A stretch of DNA of 64,000 nt, from positions 1-64,000 of the forward strand of contig PNNB01000014.1 in the NCBI GenBank assembly GCA_013823985.1, read 5' to 3'. The stretch comes from Sphingopyxis sp. (GTDB lineage: Bacteria; Pseudomonadota; Alphaproteobacteria; Sphingomonadales; Sphingomonadaceae). Shown in pieces: positions 36,294 to 45,587 of the stretch (positions are counted from its first letter, which is position 1; every line of letters starts with the position of its first letter). A model generated the notes under the pieces. It saw nothing but the letters and a program-made list of their open reading frames with translations, did not search any database and was not told the origin of the DNA. The position numbers and the translations under genes are program-made.

Positions 36294-38109
36294 GCTGAAC
36301 GCCATTTTGGAAGCGGTGACGGCACGGGTCATCGAACGATCCAAGCCGGGCCGCGCTGCCTATCTGGACCTGATAGCCCGGCAACGGGACGCCGGTGTCA
36401 ACCGGCCTACGTTGAGCTGCGGAAACCTGGCCCATGGCTTTGCCGCCAGCGGCGAAGACAAGGCTGCCATACGTGGCGGCAAGGCGATGAATATCGGTAT
36501 CGTCAGCGCCTATAATGATATGCTGTCCGCGCATCAGCCCTATGGCCGCTACCCCGAGCAGATGAAGATATTCGCCCGCGAAGTCGGCGCAACGGCGCAG
36601 GTGGCAGGGGCGACACCCGCGATGTGCGACGGCGTGACGCAGGGTCAGGATTCGATGGAATTGTCGCTGTTCAGCCGCGACGTCATCGCCATGTCGACAG
36701 CGGTCGGCCTCAGCCACGGGATGTTCGAAAGCATCGCCATGCTCGGCATTTGCGACAAGATTGTTCCCGGCCTGTTGATCGGAGCCTTGCGGTTCGGACA
36801 TTTGCCGACGATCCTGATTCCGGCAGGCCCCATGCCGTCAGGTCTTGCCAACAAGGAAAAGCAGCGCGTCCGCCAGCTTTATGCCGAAGGCAAAGTCGGC
36901 CGCGAAGAATTGCTCGAGGCGGAAGCCGCATCTTATCATGGCGCAGGGACCTGCACCTTTTACGGCACGGCCAATTCCAATCAGATGATGATGGAAGTGA
37001 TGGGGCTTCATATCCCCGGCGCGGCCTTTATCAATCCGGGCACCAAATTGCGAACCGAATTGACGCGGGCGGCGGTTCATCGTCTTGCCGAAATCGGATG
37101 GGAAGGGGACGATTATCGTCCGCTCGGCCTGTGCGTCGATGAAAAGGCGATTGTGAATGCCTGCGTCGGCTTGCTTGCGACAGGTGGTTCCACCAACCAC
37201 GCGCTGCATATCCCCGCCATCGCGCGTGCGGCGGGCATCATGATTGACTGGGAAGACCTTGATCAGTTGTCTTCGGCGGTGCCGCTGATTGCGCGGGTCT
37301 ATCCCAATGGCTCGGGCGATGTGAACCATTTCCACGCCGCGGGCGGCATGGGCTATGTGATCCGCGAACTGCTGGATGCCGGGCTTTTGCACCGCGATAT
37401 CATGACCGTCGCGGCAGACGATCTGACCGCTTATGGTCAGGAACCGATTTTGCAGGACGATAGGCTGAGCTGGCGTGACGCGCCCGCCGTGACCGCCGAC
37501 GAAGCCATGCTGCGCCCGCCATCCAATCCGTTCAGCCCCGACGGTGGAATGCGGTTGGTGCTCGGCAATTTGGGCCGCGCCACGTTCAAGACCAGCGCCG
37601 TTGATCCCGCACGCTGGACCATCGAAGCACCGGTGCGCGTGTTCCACGACCAGAATGACGCGCTTGCTGCGTTCAAGGCCGGCGAACTGGACCGTGATGT
37701 CATTGTCGTAATCCGTTTTCAGGGCCCAGCCGCGAACGGCATGCCCGAACTGCACAAGCTTACTCCGCCGCTTGGCGTGTTGCAGGACAAAGGCTTTAAG
37801 GTCGCATTGGTGACCGATGGCCGGATGTCGGGTGCATCTGGCAAGGTTCCTGCGGCGATCCACCTCAGTCCGGAAGCCGCGCGCGGCGGTGCCATCGCCA
37901 AGCTGCAGGACGGCGATGTGGTTCGGCTATGCGCCAATGACGGGGCGCTCAACGTTTTGGTCGACGAGGCGGAATGGGCGGGCCGGATGGCGGTTCCCAT
38001 GCCGTCGGGCCATGTTGGCACCGGACGCGAACTGTTCGCGCTGATGCGCGCCACAGCCGATGAGGCAGAGAAGGGCGGTTCGGCCATGCTGGCGGCGGCT
38101 GGTCTGTGA
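36286..38109 (+). CDS. edd: 6-phosphogluconate dehydratase
   Basis: A 607-residue IlvD/Edd-family protein with the long N-terminal block [22 protein letters not shown], the FeS-ligand Cys segments [18 protein letters not shown] and [21 protein letters not shown], and the C-terminal [23 protein letters not shown]. It carries a 4Fe-4S cluster and dehydrates 6-phosphogluconate to 2-keto-3-deoxy-6-phosphogluconate. Length and motifs fit Edd rather than IlvD. It overlaps zwf and is followed by glk with a one-base overlap (TGATG). Confidence 0.96.
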   Translation: MSKLNAILEAVTARVIERSKPGRAAYLDLIARQRDAGVNRPTLSCGNLAHGFAASGEDKAAIRGGKAMNIGIVSAYNDMLSAHQPYGRYPEQMKIFAREVGATAQVAGATPAMCDGVTQGQDSMELSLFSRDVIAMSTAVGLSHGMFESIAMLGICDKIVPGLLIGALRFGHLPTILIPAGPMPSGLANKEKQRVRQLYAEGKVGREELLEAEAASYHGAGTCTFYGTANSNQMMMEVMGLHIPGAAFINPGTKLRTELTRAAVHRLAEIGWEGDDYRPLGLCVDEKAIVNACVGLLATGGSTNHALHIPAIARAAGIMIDWEDLDQLSSAVPLIARVYPNGSGDVNHFHAAGGMGYVIRELLDAGLLHRDIMTVAADDLTAYGQEPILQDDRLSWRDAPAVTADEAMLRPPSNPFSPDGGMRLVLGNLGRATFKTSAVDPARWTIEAPVRVFHDQNDALAAFKAGELDRDVIVVIRFQGPAANGMPELHKLTPPLGVLQDKGFKVALVTDGRMSGASGKVPAAIHLSPEAARGGAIAKLQDGDVVRLCANDGALNVLVDEAEWAGRMAVPMPSGHVGTGRELFALMRATADEAEKGGSAMLAAAGL

Positions 38110-39080
38110 TGGAGATTGTTTCGGTCGATATCGGCGGAACGCACGCCCGTTTTGCCATAGCCGAGGTGTCCGGCGGGCGGGTTGTCGCGCTGGGGGAGGC
38201 TGTAACGCTCAAAACGGCGGAGCATGCGAGTTTTCAAACCGCATGGGAAGATTTTGGCCGGATTACCGGAAAGCCTTTGCCACGGGCGGCGGCAATTGCG
38301 ATCGCCGGGCCAGTCGACGCCGATGTGATCAAGCTGACCAACAATCCGTGGATTATCCGGCGTTCGCTGGTCTGTGAAAAACTCAATGTCGACAGCTTTG
38401 TCATCGTGAATGACTTTGGCGCTGTCGGCCATGCCGTGGCGCAGGCGGGCTCAGAGCATTTCCTTCATCTGACCGGCCCCGATCAGCCCTTGGCCGACAG
38501 CGGCACGATCAGCATCATTGGCCCCGGGACAGGTTTGGGTGTCGCCCATGTCTGGCGCAAGGGTGACGGCTATCATGTGCAGGCGACCGAAGGCGGGCAT
38601 ATCGATTTTGCGCCGCTCGACAGCATCGAAGACGCTTTGCTCGACCGGCTGCGCCGCCGTTACCGCCGGGTATCGGCTGAACGCGTGGTGTCGGGGCCGG
38701 GACTTGTAGAGATATACGAAGCCCTGGCCGCCCTGGAAGGCCGTCCGGTGCAGCAATTCGACGACAAGCAGTTGTGGCAATTGGGGATGTCGGGCGAAGA
38801 CAGCCTTGCAGCGGCAGCCGTTGATCGTTTCTGCCTGTCGCTGGGCAGCGTCGCAGGCGACATAACGTTGGCGCAGGGCGGCTTTGCAGGCGTTGTCATC
38901 GCCGGTGGCCTCGGGCTGCGTATCAAGGATATTCTCGTCCGCTCCGGCTTTGCCGAACGTTTCCGCGCCAAGGGGCGCTTCGAATCATTGATGGCCGGAA
39001 TCCCGGTTAAACTCATTACCCATCCGCAACCGGGCCTTTTCGGCGCGGCAGCGGCTTATGCACAGGAGCATGCGCAGTGA
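38109..39080 (+). CDS. glk: Glucokinase
   Basis: The start is the ATG at 38109, inside the edd stop. The 323-residue protein begins with the ROK/ASKHA phosphate motif VSVDIGGTHARFAIAEV, then has the glucose motif VNDFGAVGHAV and GPGTGLGVAHV, and the C-terminal ASKHA adenosine region GGFAGVVIAGGLGLRIK. It phosphorylates glucose with ATP and feeds zwf. Glucokinase in an Entner-Doudoroff operon suggests non-PTS glucose uptake. It overlaps eda by 4 bases. Confidence 0.95.
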   Translation: MEIVSVDIGGTHARFAIAEVSGGRVVALGEAVTLKTAEHASFQTAWEDFGRITGKPLPRAAAIAIAGPVDADVIKLTNNPWIIRRSLVCEKLNVDSFVIVNDFGAVGHAVAQAGSEHFLHLTGPDQPLADSGTISIIGPGTGLGVAHVWRKGDGYHVQATEGGHIDFAPLDSIEDALLDRLRRRYRRVSAERVVSGPGLVEIYEALAALEGRPVQQFDDKQLWQLGMSGEDSLAAAAVDRFCLSLGSVAGDITLAQGGFAGVVIAGGLGLRIKDILVRSGFAERFRAKGRFESLMAGIPVKLITHPQPGLFGAAAAYAQEHAQ

Positions 39081-39691
39081 ACGCAATCGAAACCATCATG
39101 CGCACAGCGCCCGTGATCCCGGTGCTCGTCATCGAAGACGTGGCCCATGCGCGTCCGGTTGCCGAAGCGCTGGTCGCCGGCGGACTTCGCGTCTTGGAGG
39201 TGACCTTGCGCACGGCGGCGGCGCTGGATGTGATTGCGGAAATGAAAAAGGTGCCCGGAGCGATCGTCGGGGCAGGGACCGTCGTCGATATCCCGGGTCT
39301 GGAAAGCGCCATTGCTGCCGGTTCGGAGTTTATTGTGTCGCCGGGTTTGACCGAAAATCTGGGTAACGCAGCGGTTGCGAAGGGCATTCCGTTCTTGCCG
39401 GGCATTGCCAATGCGGGCGATATCATGCGCGGGCTGGATCTGGGATTGACCCATTTCAAATTCTTTCCCGCCGAAGCAAATGGCGGTCTTCCGGCGCTGA
39501 AATCGCTGATCGGGCCCTTTGGCCAGTGCAAATTCTGCCCCACCGGCGGCATCAAGCAGGAAACAGCCGCTGATTGGTTGGCAGTTTCTGAAATTTTATG
39601 TGTTGGCGGTAGCTGGCTTGTTGGTAAAGGGACACCGGATGTTGTGGCGATAGAGGCCGCAGCGCGCGCCGCCGCGGCGCTACGCACATGA
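39077..39691 (+). CDS. eda: KDPG aldolase (2-keto-3-deoxy-6-phosphogluconate aldolase)
   Basis: A 204-residue TIM-barrel aldolase with a GTG start at 39077 that overlaps the glk stop (GTGA). It has the acidic motif GLRVLEVTLRTAAAL, the GAGTV and SPGLTENL blocks, and the Schiff-base Lys in HFKFFPAEANGG. It splits KDPG into pyruvate and glyceraldehyde-3-phosphate. A class I Entner-Doudoroff aldolase is clear from these motifs. pgl follows after 15 bases. Confidence 0.96.
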   Translation: MNAIETIMRTAPVIPVLVIEDVAHARPVAEALVAGGLRVLEVTLRTAAALDVIAEMKKVPGAIVGAGTVVDIPGLESAIAAGSEFIVSPGLTENLGNAAVAKGIPFLPGIANAGDIMRGLDLGLTHFKFFPAEANGGLPALKSLIGPFGQCKFCPTGGIKQETAADWLAVSEILCVGGSWLVGKGTPDVVAIEAAARAAAALRT

Positions 39692-39706
39692 TGGAGTAAC
39701 AAGCAG

Positions 39707-40414
39707 ATGGCCGAAGAGATTGAGTGGTGGGAATTTGATGCCGCCGAGGATTTGATTGATGCGGTCGTTGGCGATGTGAGTTTCATTATCGAAAGCGCGC
39801 TAGACGCACGAGGGCAGGCGTTGGTGGCGTTCCCGGGTGGTTCGACGCCAAAGCCAATCCTTGAAAAACTCGCCGAATCGAAGATTCGGTGGAAAAGTGT
39901 AACGATTATTCCGACCGATGACCGCCTTGTGCCGGTCGATAGCCCACTGTCCAACGTTGCGATGATCGCGAAGATTTTCATTCCCAAAGGCGCGCGTGTT
40001 CTTCCGATCACAAGCGATGCGGCGGATCATAAGCTCGCCGGCAATGCGGCAAATGCGCGGCTTGCCGATCTGCACTGGCCCCCTGATCTGGTGTGGCTGG
40101 GTATGGGCGCGGACGGACACACGGCCTCGATCTTTCCCGGACCCGACCTCGACGACGCGCTGAACGGCGGCAAGGATGTGCGGGCCGTCGGCGTTGCGCC
40201 CGATCCCTTGCCGGAAGAAGCGCCCGTCAACCGCGTTACCTTGACGGCCGCGGCCATTGCGTCAGCGCGCACGACTATGCTGGTCATTGCCGGTGCGAAT
40301 AAGCGCGAAGTGCTGGAAAAGGCGATAGAGGACGGTGCGAAGTCCAGCTATCCAGTCGGTCAGGTGCTCGAAAAGATCACTATCCCGGTCGATATTTACT
40401 GTCTGGACGCCTGA
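39707..40414 (+). CDS. pgl: 6-phosphogluconolactonase
   Basis: A 235-residue DevB/SOL-family lactonase (Glucosamine-6-phosphate isomerase fold). Motifs are ALVAFPGGSTPKPILEKL, IIPTDDRLVP, and WLGMGADGHTASIFPG. It hydrolyses 6-phosphogluconolactone to 6-phosphogluconate, the step between zwf and edd. It is the last gene of the block, ending 3 bases from a convergent PilZ gene. Confidence 0.95.
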   Translation: MAEEIEWWEFDAAEDLIDAVVGDVSFIIESALDARGQALVAFPGGSTPKPILEKLAESKIRWKSVTIIPTDDRLVPVDSPLSNVAMIAKIFIPKGARVLPITSDAADHKLAGNAANARLADLHWPPDLVWLGMGADGHTASIFPGPDLDDALNGGKDVRAVGVAPDPLPEEAPVNRVTLTAAAIASARTTMLVIAGANKREVLEKAIEDGAKSSYPVGQVLEKITIPVDIYCLDA

Positions 40415-40416
40415 CC

Positions 40417-40803
40417 TTAAAGGCGGCGGAACTTGTTCGGCGTATTCGGCTCGTTCAGTTTTTTCAGATAGTTGGGCATTTCCAGATCGGCTTGGCCGAC
40501 AGGCTTGCGTGCGTCCATGGGATTGATCGGATGATCGAAAGCGATGCCGATGCGGCCTTCGGTGACCCAAGCGACATGGCCGCTGATCCACCCGATGCTG
40601 CGCAGGTGGATTTCCACAGGCTCGCCACGTGCAACACGCAAGGGGGCTTCCGCCATCAGGCCGCCTGCGGACAGGTTCCGAATCCGGACTTCACGATCGT
40701 CACTGATATTGGCAAAGCGCAGTACGGCCTTCAGAAGCAGGCTATCGCGATTGGTCCCACGTTTGGCTGAAGCAGGATTATCATTTTTCAGCAGATCGTT
40801 CAT
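40417..40803 (-). CDS. PilZ-domain protein (c-di-GMP binding)
   Basis: A 128-residue protein whose core carries the PilZ signature: Arg-rich REVRIRNLSAGGLMAEAPL (the DxSxxG-type motif is NLSAGG) and a later GHVAWVTEGRIGIAF. The upstream RxxxR motif is less clear than in strong c-di-GMP binders. The C-terminal 35 residues (PMDARKPVGQADLEMP...) are outside the domain. Likely an adaptor in motility, capsule or development control. It is convergent with pgl. Confidence 0.82.
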   Translation of the reverse strand: MNDLLKNDNPASAKRGTNRDSLLLKAVLRFANISDDREVRIRNLSAGGLMAEAPLRVARGEPVEIHLRSIGWISGHVAWVTEGRIGIAFDHPINPMDARKPVGQADLEMPNYLKKLNEPNTPNKFRRL

Positions 40804-40966
40804 ATCGCGTACCCAGGAGGCTAAGTTACCTATTTGTTACGCGTAATTACTGGCAGCAAAATGTAGCCAAAAGGTTAATGGCCACCGATTTTTGGGGATG
40901 AGACCAAGCTTCCGTTAACCAAAACTGCCAACATATTCGTCAGCATTGCAGAGAACTCGGACGATC

Positions 40967-41431
40967 TTAATCGTCGCGCGAAACCCGTTCCTGCCGTTCG
41001 TGCCGTTCCTGCGCTTCAAGCGTCATTGTCGCGATGGGGCGGGCGCGCAGGCGGGCCAGCGAGATCGGCTCGCCGGTGACCTGGCAATAGCCATATTCGC
41101 CTTCGGTAATGCGGCGCAACGCGGCATCAATCTTGGAAATCAGCTTGCGCTGGCGGTCGCGGGTGCGCAGTTCGATGCTCCAGTCGGTCTCGCTCGACGC
41201 ACGGTCGTTGAGGTCGGGTTCGCGGATGGGACCGTCCTGCAACTGGTTCAAAGTCCCCTGCGCTTCGGCAAGGATGCTGTTCTTCCAGTCGATCAGCTGC
41301 CGTTCAAAGAACTTCAGCTGACGGTCGTTCATAAATGGCTCGTCGTCCGAGGGCACATATGATGGGTCTAGATCAATATCTAACCCACTGGTTTCACTGC
41401 TATTATCTTGAGGCTTGGCGCTGGCGCCCAT
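40967..41431 (-). CDS. dksA: DksA RNA-polymerase-binding regulator, single-cysteine type
   Basis: The start is the ATG at 41431 (154 residues). The protein has the coiled-coil tip region with DRASSETDWSIELRTRDRQRK and the C-terminal zinc-finger-like region EYGYCQVTGEPISLARL. Only one of the four canonical cysteines remains, as in other alphaproteobacterial DksA. In E. coli DksA works with ppGpp on rRNA and amino-acid promoters. Note also the neighbouring ppx/gppA-type gene elsewhere in the window. An upstream extension exists but looks non-coding. Confidence 0.92.
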   Translation of the reverse strand: MGASAKPQDNSSETSGLDIDLDPSYVPSDDEPFMNDRQLKFFERQLIDWKNSILAEAQGTLNQLQDGPIREPDLNDRASSETDWSIELRTRDRQRKLISKIDAALRRITEGEYGYCQVTGEPISLARLRARPIATMTLEAQERHERQERVSRDD

Positions 41432-41802
41432 TATGTAATCTCCACCTCTTGCGGCCCGGGCGGGAACCCGGGGACCCGCATGAATACAACTCTCGGGCGG
41501 CGATATAGACTCGGGGTTATAGGCACACAAGCGGCAAATTGCCGAACCGCATTTTGGCGCTGCAAAAGCTGTGGAAATGGCTTCGGAGTGTAAATAGTCA
41601 CAATGTAAACAGTTCCAGTTCGGGACGCTTTGGCTTTTCCCCACTGAAATTCCGCATTTTTCACAAAGCGGGGTCTCGAAACAGGGTTAATACAATTGAG
41701 CTTAACCAATAGTTCTGCCTTTCTCGCTACATCAGGAGGCGTGAACGAAGGTCTGTAGGTCAGATCACGTTGCCAGCCCCAATGCTGAAGAAGGTCGAGA
41801 TT
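41432..41802. promoter_or_regulatory. 371-base divergent gap between dksA and the Ser-rich protein gene
   Basis: No gene is supported. It must contain both promoters. A strong AGGAGG box near 41730 is followed by a 5-codon open frame (GTG AAC GAA GGT CTG TAG), possibly a vestigial or leader peptide. The ribosome box used by the next gene is GAAGG about 9 bases before 41803. Confidence 0.4.
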
Positions 41803-43086
41803 ATGTCAGTACGCATGGCTTTAGCGAAATTATGTGCCTGCACGTGCGGCGGCGCTTTGATCGGTGGTGGCGCGATGCAAGTCGCCGATACACCCCCCGC
41901 TCAGGTGCATAAGGTTGCCAAGAAGAAGCACAAGGTACGCAAGATCGCGCACAAGGCGCCCGTCCGTAAGGTAAAGCGTGTTCGCAAAGTGGTACGCACC
42001 ACCACAACGAGCACCTGCACGCCGAGCGTCGTCACGGTCGCAAGCCAAGGCATGCCCCCCATTCCCGTTCCTTTCATGCCACCTGCCCCTTATGAAGGCG
42101 GCAGCAGCGGCGGCGTTCCTGTCATTATCGGCGGATCGGGCGGCTTCGGCGGCGGATTTGGCGGAGGCTTCTTCGGCGGCTTCTCTGGCGGTGGCGGCGG
42201 AAGCAGCGGTACCGTGGTTATCTCTTCCACCTCAAGCAGCACGGGCGGCATCAGCAGCTCGACCTCTTCGGGCGGTTCGAGCACCTCGACTGGTGGTTCG
42301 AGCACATCGACAGGTGGTTCAAGCACTTCGAGCACCTCGGGCGGCGTATCAACTTCGACCGGCGGTGTCAGCACCTCGACCTCGACGGGCGGCGTTTCGA
42401 CTTCAACCGGTGGTGTTTCGACCTCGACCGGCGGGATCAGCACTTCGACGGGCGGCGTTTCTACCTCGACAGGTGGCGTCTCTACCTCGACCGGCGGCGT
42501 TTCCACATCTTCGGGTAATGTCAGCACCTCCAGCGGTGCGGTCAGCAGCTCGTCTTCCTCTTCATCGTCCAGCTCTTCTTCATCGTCCAGTTCGTCGTCG
42601 AGCAGCAGCTCGTCTTCGGGTGGAAATGGCGGCGGTTCCGGCGGTCACGGCTCCTCGAGCTATGGTGGCTCCGGTGGCCATGGTTCGTCCAGCTATGGCG
42701 GTTCGGGCGGCAGCAACGGTTCAAGCGGATCTTCGGGTAGCTCAGGCTCCAGCGGTTCGTCGGGCAGCTCGGGTTCGAGCAGCGGTTCCTCGTCGTCCAG
42801 CTCTTCGTCGTCTGGTTCGTCCTCCTCTTCGGGCGGTTCGTCCAGCTTCGGCGGTAGCACATCTTCCTCGTTCGGCGGCACATCCTCGGGTGCGTCTTCC
42901 TCGAGCAGCAGCTCTTCTTCGTCCTCAAGTTCGTCGTCATCGTCGAGCGGTGGGTCGACGGGCGGATCCACCGGCGGCACCGATGTTCCGGCTCCGCCCA
43001 TGGTCTTGCTCTTTGGTGCAGCCGCAGCCGGCCTTTTCGCCCGCCGCCGCGCAGCCAAGAAATCCAAGGATACAATCGCGGCATAG
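41803..43086 (+). CDS. Ser/Gly/Thr repeat protein with PEP-CTERM-like C-terminus
   Basis: A 427-residue protein from the ATG at 41803 (an ATG at 41782 is an alternative). The N-terminus has a short hydrophobic segment with CACTCGG, then a Lys/Arg-rich stretch (about 35-65). The centre is a long low-complexity tract of STGGVST-type heptads (about 7-8 copies, DNA 42340-42520) and poly-Ser/Gly. The C-terminus, VPAPPMVLLFGAAAAGLFARRRA, resembles a PEP-CTERM/exosortase sorting tail: a proline motif, a hydrophobic helix and a basic end. An exported, surface-attached function is inferred. Repeats could vary in number. Confidence 0.75.
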   Translation: MSVRMALAKLCACTCGGALIGGGAMQVADTPPAQVHKVAKKKHKVRKIAHKAPVRKVKRVRKVVRTTTTSTCTPSVVTVASQGMPPIPVPFMPPAPYEGGSSGGVPVIIGGSGGFGGGFGGGFFGGFSGGGGGSSGTVVISSTSSSTGGISSSTSSGGSSTSTGGSSTSTGGSSTSSTSGGVSTSTGGVSTSTSTGGVSTSTGGVSTSTGGISTSTGGVSTSTGGVSTSTGGVSTSSGNVSTSSGAVSSSSSSSSSSSSSSSSSSSSSSSSSGGNGGGSGGHGSSSYGGSGGHGSSSYGGSGGSNGSSGSSGSSGSSGSSGSSGSSSGSSSSSSSSSGSSSSSGGSSSFGGSTSSSFGGTSSGASSSSSSSSSSSSSSSSSSGGSTGGSTGGTDVPAPPMVLLFGAAAAGLFARRRAAKKSKDTIAA

Positions 43087-43109
43087 GGGGTGCTGCCTTG
43101 TATCTGGTG

Positions 43110-43139
43110 AAAGGGCGGTTCTCGGAGCCGCCCTTTTTT
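43110..43139 (+). terminator. Rho-independent terminator after the Ser-rich gene
   Basis: A perfect 9-bp stem AAAGGGCGG/CCGCCCTTT with a 9-base loop and a following T-run, 23 bases after the stop codon. A good intrinsic terminator separating this gene from serS. Confidence 0.88.
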
Positions 43140-43238
43140 ATTGTGCTGATGACGCGGTGCCAAAGGCTGTCCCCAACAGTTCCGCCCCGCACCCTTTTTC
43201 GTTGCGAAACGACCGGCGCGTCGGCATAGGCAACGGCC

Positions 43239-44519
43239 ATGCACGACTTGAAATATATCCGCGAAAATCCTGAAGCTTTTGACGCAGCGCTGAAACGGCG
43301 CGGGGCGGATGCTGTGTCGGCGTCGCTGCTGGCGCTGGATGAACAGCGCCGTTCGATCCAGACTGAAATGCAGGCGGCACAGGCACGCCGCAATGAAGCG
43401 TCAAAGGCTATCGGCGCCGCCATGGGCAAGGGCGATACCGCCACGGCCGACGCGTTGAAGGCGGAAGTCGCCACGCTGAAAGACAGCATGCCGCAGATGG
43501 AAGACAAGGAGCGCGCGCTCGCGTCCGAACTGGATGGGCTGCTTGCGGCTTTGCCCAACCTTCCTGCCGACGATGCTCCCGATGGTGCAGACGAAACCGA
43601 AAATGTCGAACAAATCCGTTGGGGCCAGCAACGTAATTTTGAATTTGAACCCAAGGACCATGCTGATCTTGGCCCGGCACTGGGCTTGGATTTCGAAACC
43701 GGCGTTGCCATTTCCGGCGCGCGTTTCACCTTCATGCGCGGACAAATGGCGCGGTTGAATCGCGCTATTGGCCAGTTCATGCTGGACCACCACACGGTGC
43801 AACGCGGCTATACCGAATGCGCGACGCCCTATCTTGTGAAGCAGGAATCGCTGTTCGGAACCGGACAGCTTCCTAAATTTGCCGAGGATAACTTCCAGAC
43901 TACCGATGGTCGCTGGTTGATCCCGACCGCGGAAGTATCGCTGACCAACAGTGTGCGTGAACAGATTTTGGACGACGCGGCCTTGCCGATCCGCATAACG
44001 GCGCTGACCCCCTGTTTCCGTTCGGAAGCAGGTGCCGCCGGGCGGGATACCAAGGGCCTGATCCGTCAGCACCAGTTTGAAAAGGTGGAACTCGTTTCCA
44101 TCGTTCGTCCCGAAGATAGCGTGGCGGAACATGAGCGAATGGTCGAATCGGCCGAAGGCATCCTGCAGGCGCTGGAACTGCCGTACCGCAAAATGCTGCT
44201 GTGCACCGGCGACATGGGCGCCAGCGCGCGCAAAACCTATGATCTGGAAGTCTGGCTGCCGGGGCAGGGCCTTTACCGCGAGATTTCGAGCTGCTCCAAT
44301 TGTGGGGACTGGCAAGCGCGGCGGATGAACACCCGCTACCGCCCCGCCGACAGCAAGGGGACGGCCTTTGTCCATACGCTGAACGGGTCCGGCCTTGCCG
44401 TGGGGCGTACGCTGGTCGCCATCCTCGAAAATTATCAACAAGCCGATGGAAGTGTCTCAATTCCCACTGCTTTGCTGCCCTATATGGGCGGTATCACCCG
44501 ATTGGAGCCTATGGCCTGA
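43239..44519 (+). CDS. serS: Seryl-tRNA synthetase
   Basis: A 426-residue class II synthetase with the N-terminal coiled-coil arm (about 1-110) that contacts tRNA-Ser, class II motif 1 around [14 protein letters not shown], motif 2 around [23 protein letters not shown] and motif 3 [19 protein letters not shown]. The aminoacylation site Thr/Glu residues are in place. It charges tRNA-Ser and also supplies Ser-tRNA for selenocysteine in organisms that use it. It overlaps surE by one base. Confidence 0.97.
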   Translation: MHDLKYIRENPEAFDAALKRRGADAVSASLLALDEQRRSIQTEMQAAQARRNEASKAIGAAMGKGDTATADALKAEVATLKDSMPQMEDKERALASELDGLLAALPNLPADDAPDGADETENVEQIRWGQQRNFEFEPKDHADLGPALGLDFETGVAISGARFTFMRGQMARLNRAIGQFMLDHHTVQRGYTECATPYLVKQESLFGTGQLPKFAEDNFQTTDGRWLIPTAEVSLTNSVREQILDDAALPIRITALTPCFRSEAGAAGRDTKGLIRQHQFEKVELVSIVRPEDSVAEHERMVESAEGILQALELPYRKMLLCTGDMGASARKTYDLEVWLPGQGLYREISSCSNCGDWQARRMNTRYRPADSKGTAFVHTLNGSGLAVGRTLVAILENYQQADGSVSIPTALLPYMGGITRLEPMA

Positions 44520-45286
44520 TGCGTATTTTGCTGACGAATGACGACGGTGTGAATGCACCGGGCCTGAAAGTGCTGGAAACAATCGCCCGCACGCTCAGCG
44601 ACGATGTCTGGATTGTCGCGCCGGCCGAAGAAAATTCGGGCGCTGGGCATTCGCTGACGCTCACCCGTCCGGTTCGCATCCGGCAGCATGGCGAGAAGCA
44701 TTATTCGGTGTCGGGCACGCCAACGGATTCGGTCATGCTCGGCCTCGGCGTCATCATGAAGGACGCCAAGCCCGACCTGATCCTGTCCGGCGTCAACCGT
44801 GGCGCGAATCTGGGCGACGATATCACCTATTCAGGGACTGTATCCGCCGCGATGGAAGGCGCGCTCGCCGGTGTGCGGTCGATTGCGATGAGCCAGGTGT
44901 ACAGCAAGGAAGGCATGGCCGACAGCGTACCCTTTTCCGCTGCAGAAGCTTGGGGCGAACGGGTTTTGCGGCCCTTGCTCGACATGCCGGCGACACCGCG
45001 TACGCTCATCAACATCAATTTTCCCGCGCTGTTGCCGCAGGATGTCAAAGGCATCCAGGTCGCACGGCAGGGTTTCCATGATTACAGCCGCGGCTCGATC
45101 GTCAAAGGCACCGACCCGCGCGGTTACGACTATTACTGGTTCGGCCTGCACGGCATGGTGCACACGTCGGGCCATGACACCGACCTAGAGGTGATCGAAG
45201 ACGGCTATATCGCCGTGACCCCGCTGCAACTCGATCTGACGCACCGCGAGTCGCTTGCGGCCTTGCATCAGGCCTATGGGGGCTGA
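44519..45286 (+). CDS. surE: SurE 5'/3'-nucleotidase
   Basis: The start is the ATG at 44519 inside the serS stop (255 residues). It opens [20 protein letters not shown] with metal ligands Asp8 and Asp9, followed by the Ser motif in AENSGAGHSL and Asn in SGVNRGANLGDD. SurE is a metal-dependent phosphatase acting on nucleoside monophosphates, important in stationary phase. It is commonly next to serS and pcm/nlpD in Proteobacteria; here the pcm gene is absent after it. Confidence 0.95.
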   Translation: MRILLTNDDGVNAPGLKVLETIARTLSDDVWIVAPAEENSGAGHSLTLTRPVRIRQHGEKHYSVSGTPTDSVMLGLGVIMKDAKPDLILSGVNRGANLGDDITYSGTVSAAMEGALAGVRSIAMSQVYSKEGMADSVPFSAAEAWGERVLRPLLDMPATPRTLININFPALLPQDVKGIQVARQGFHDYSRGSIVKGTDPRGYDYYWFGLHGMVHTSGHDTDLEVIEDGYIAVTPLQLDLTHRESLAALHQAYGG

Positions 45287-45313
45287 CGAGTTCAATAGCT
45301 TTTCGCTGCATTC

Positions 45314-45544
45314 GTCACCCTGAACTTGTTTCAGGGTCCATTCCGAAGTTATTTCCTGGCGTCAATGTTTGCGCAACAGTGACGCACAGTGACGCACAGT
45401 GACGCACAGTGACGCACAGTGACGCACAGTGACGCACAGTGACGCACAGTGACGCACAGTGACGCACAGTGACGCACAGTGGCGCTGTCCCTATGTTTAC
45501 AGAGCTTTGCTGCACGATGGACCCTGAAACGAGTTCAGGGTGAC
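45314..45544. repeat. REP-like inverted repeat pair enclosing a tandem array
   Basis: The left arm at 45314-45339 reads GTCACCCTGAACTTGTTTC plus AGGGTCC, and the right arm at 45518-45544 is its inverse with one change (cGagTTC for cAagTTC). Each arm is itself a small hairpin (CCCTGAA/TTCAGGG). Unlike the two other copies in this window, the centre is about 180 bases and holds the 10-bp array. It lies in the 301-base gap between surE and DUF1761. Confidence 0.85.
45381..45480. repeat. Tandem array, 10 perfect copies of a 10-bp unit (GACGCACAGT)
   Basis: Ten identical 10-bp units in a row, preceded by a degenerate copy (GCGCAACAGT) and followed by a broken one (GGCGCTGTCC). The unit equals about one helical turn. 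Open frames across it are repeat artefacts. It is likely hypervariable in length. Confidence 0.97.
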
Positions 45545-45587
45545 GGGAATCAGTAACGGCAAATTCAACTATATTCCCGAAGCAGTC

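Noticed and set aside
41381..41802. A leader peptide gene or small RNA between dksA and the Ser-rich gene
   Set aside because: Only a 5-codon frame behind an AGGAGG box was found; too little to call a gene, so it is mentioned only as part of the gap.
42090..42527. Minus-strand frame encoding repeated PPVEVET units opposite the Ser/Gly repeats
   Set aside because: Periodic because the DNA repeat is periodic; the plus-strand frame has a signal-like N-terminus, sorting-type tail, terminator and ribosome site.
41978..43273. Overlapping frame of 431 residues on the plus strand, and the 417-residue minus frame at 42542-43795
   Set aside because: Both run through simple-sequence DNA of the Ser-rich gene and the start of serS; no motifs.
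45381..45480. CRISPR array
   Set aside because: The units are 10 bp, adjacent and identical, with no spacers between; this is a simple tandem repeat.
45315..45515. Minus-strand 66-residue frame with CVTVRHCASL repeats
   Set aside because: Produced by translating the 10-bp tandem array; ten is not a multiple of three, so the pattern is a three-unit artefact with no real protein.
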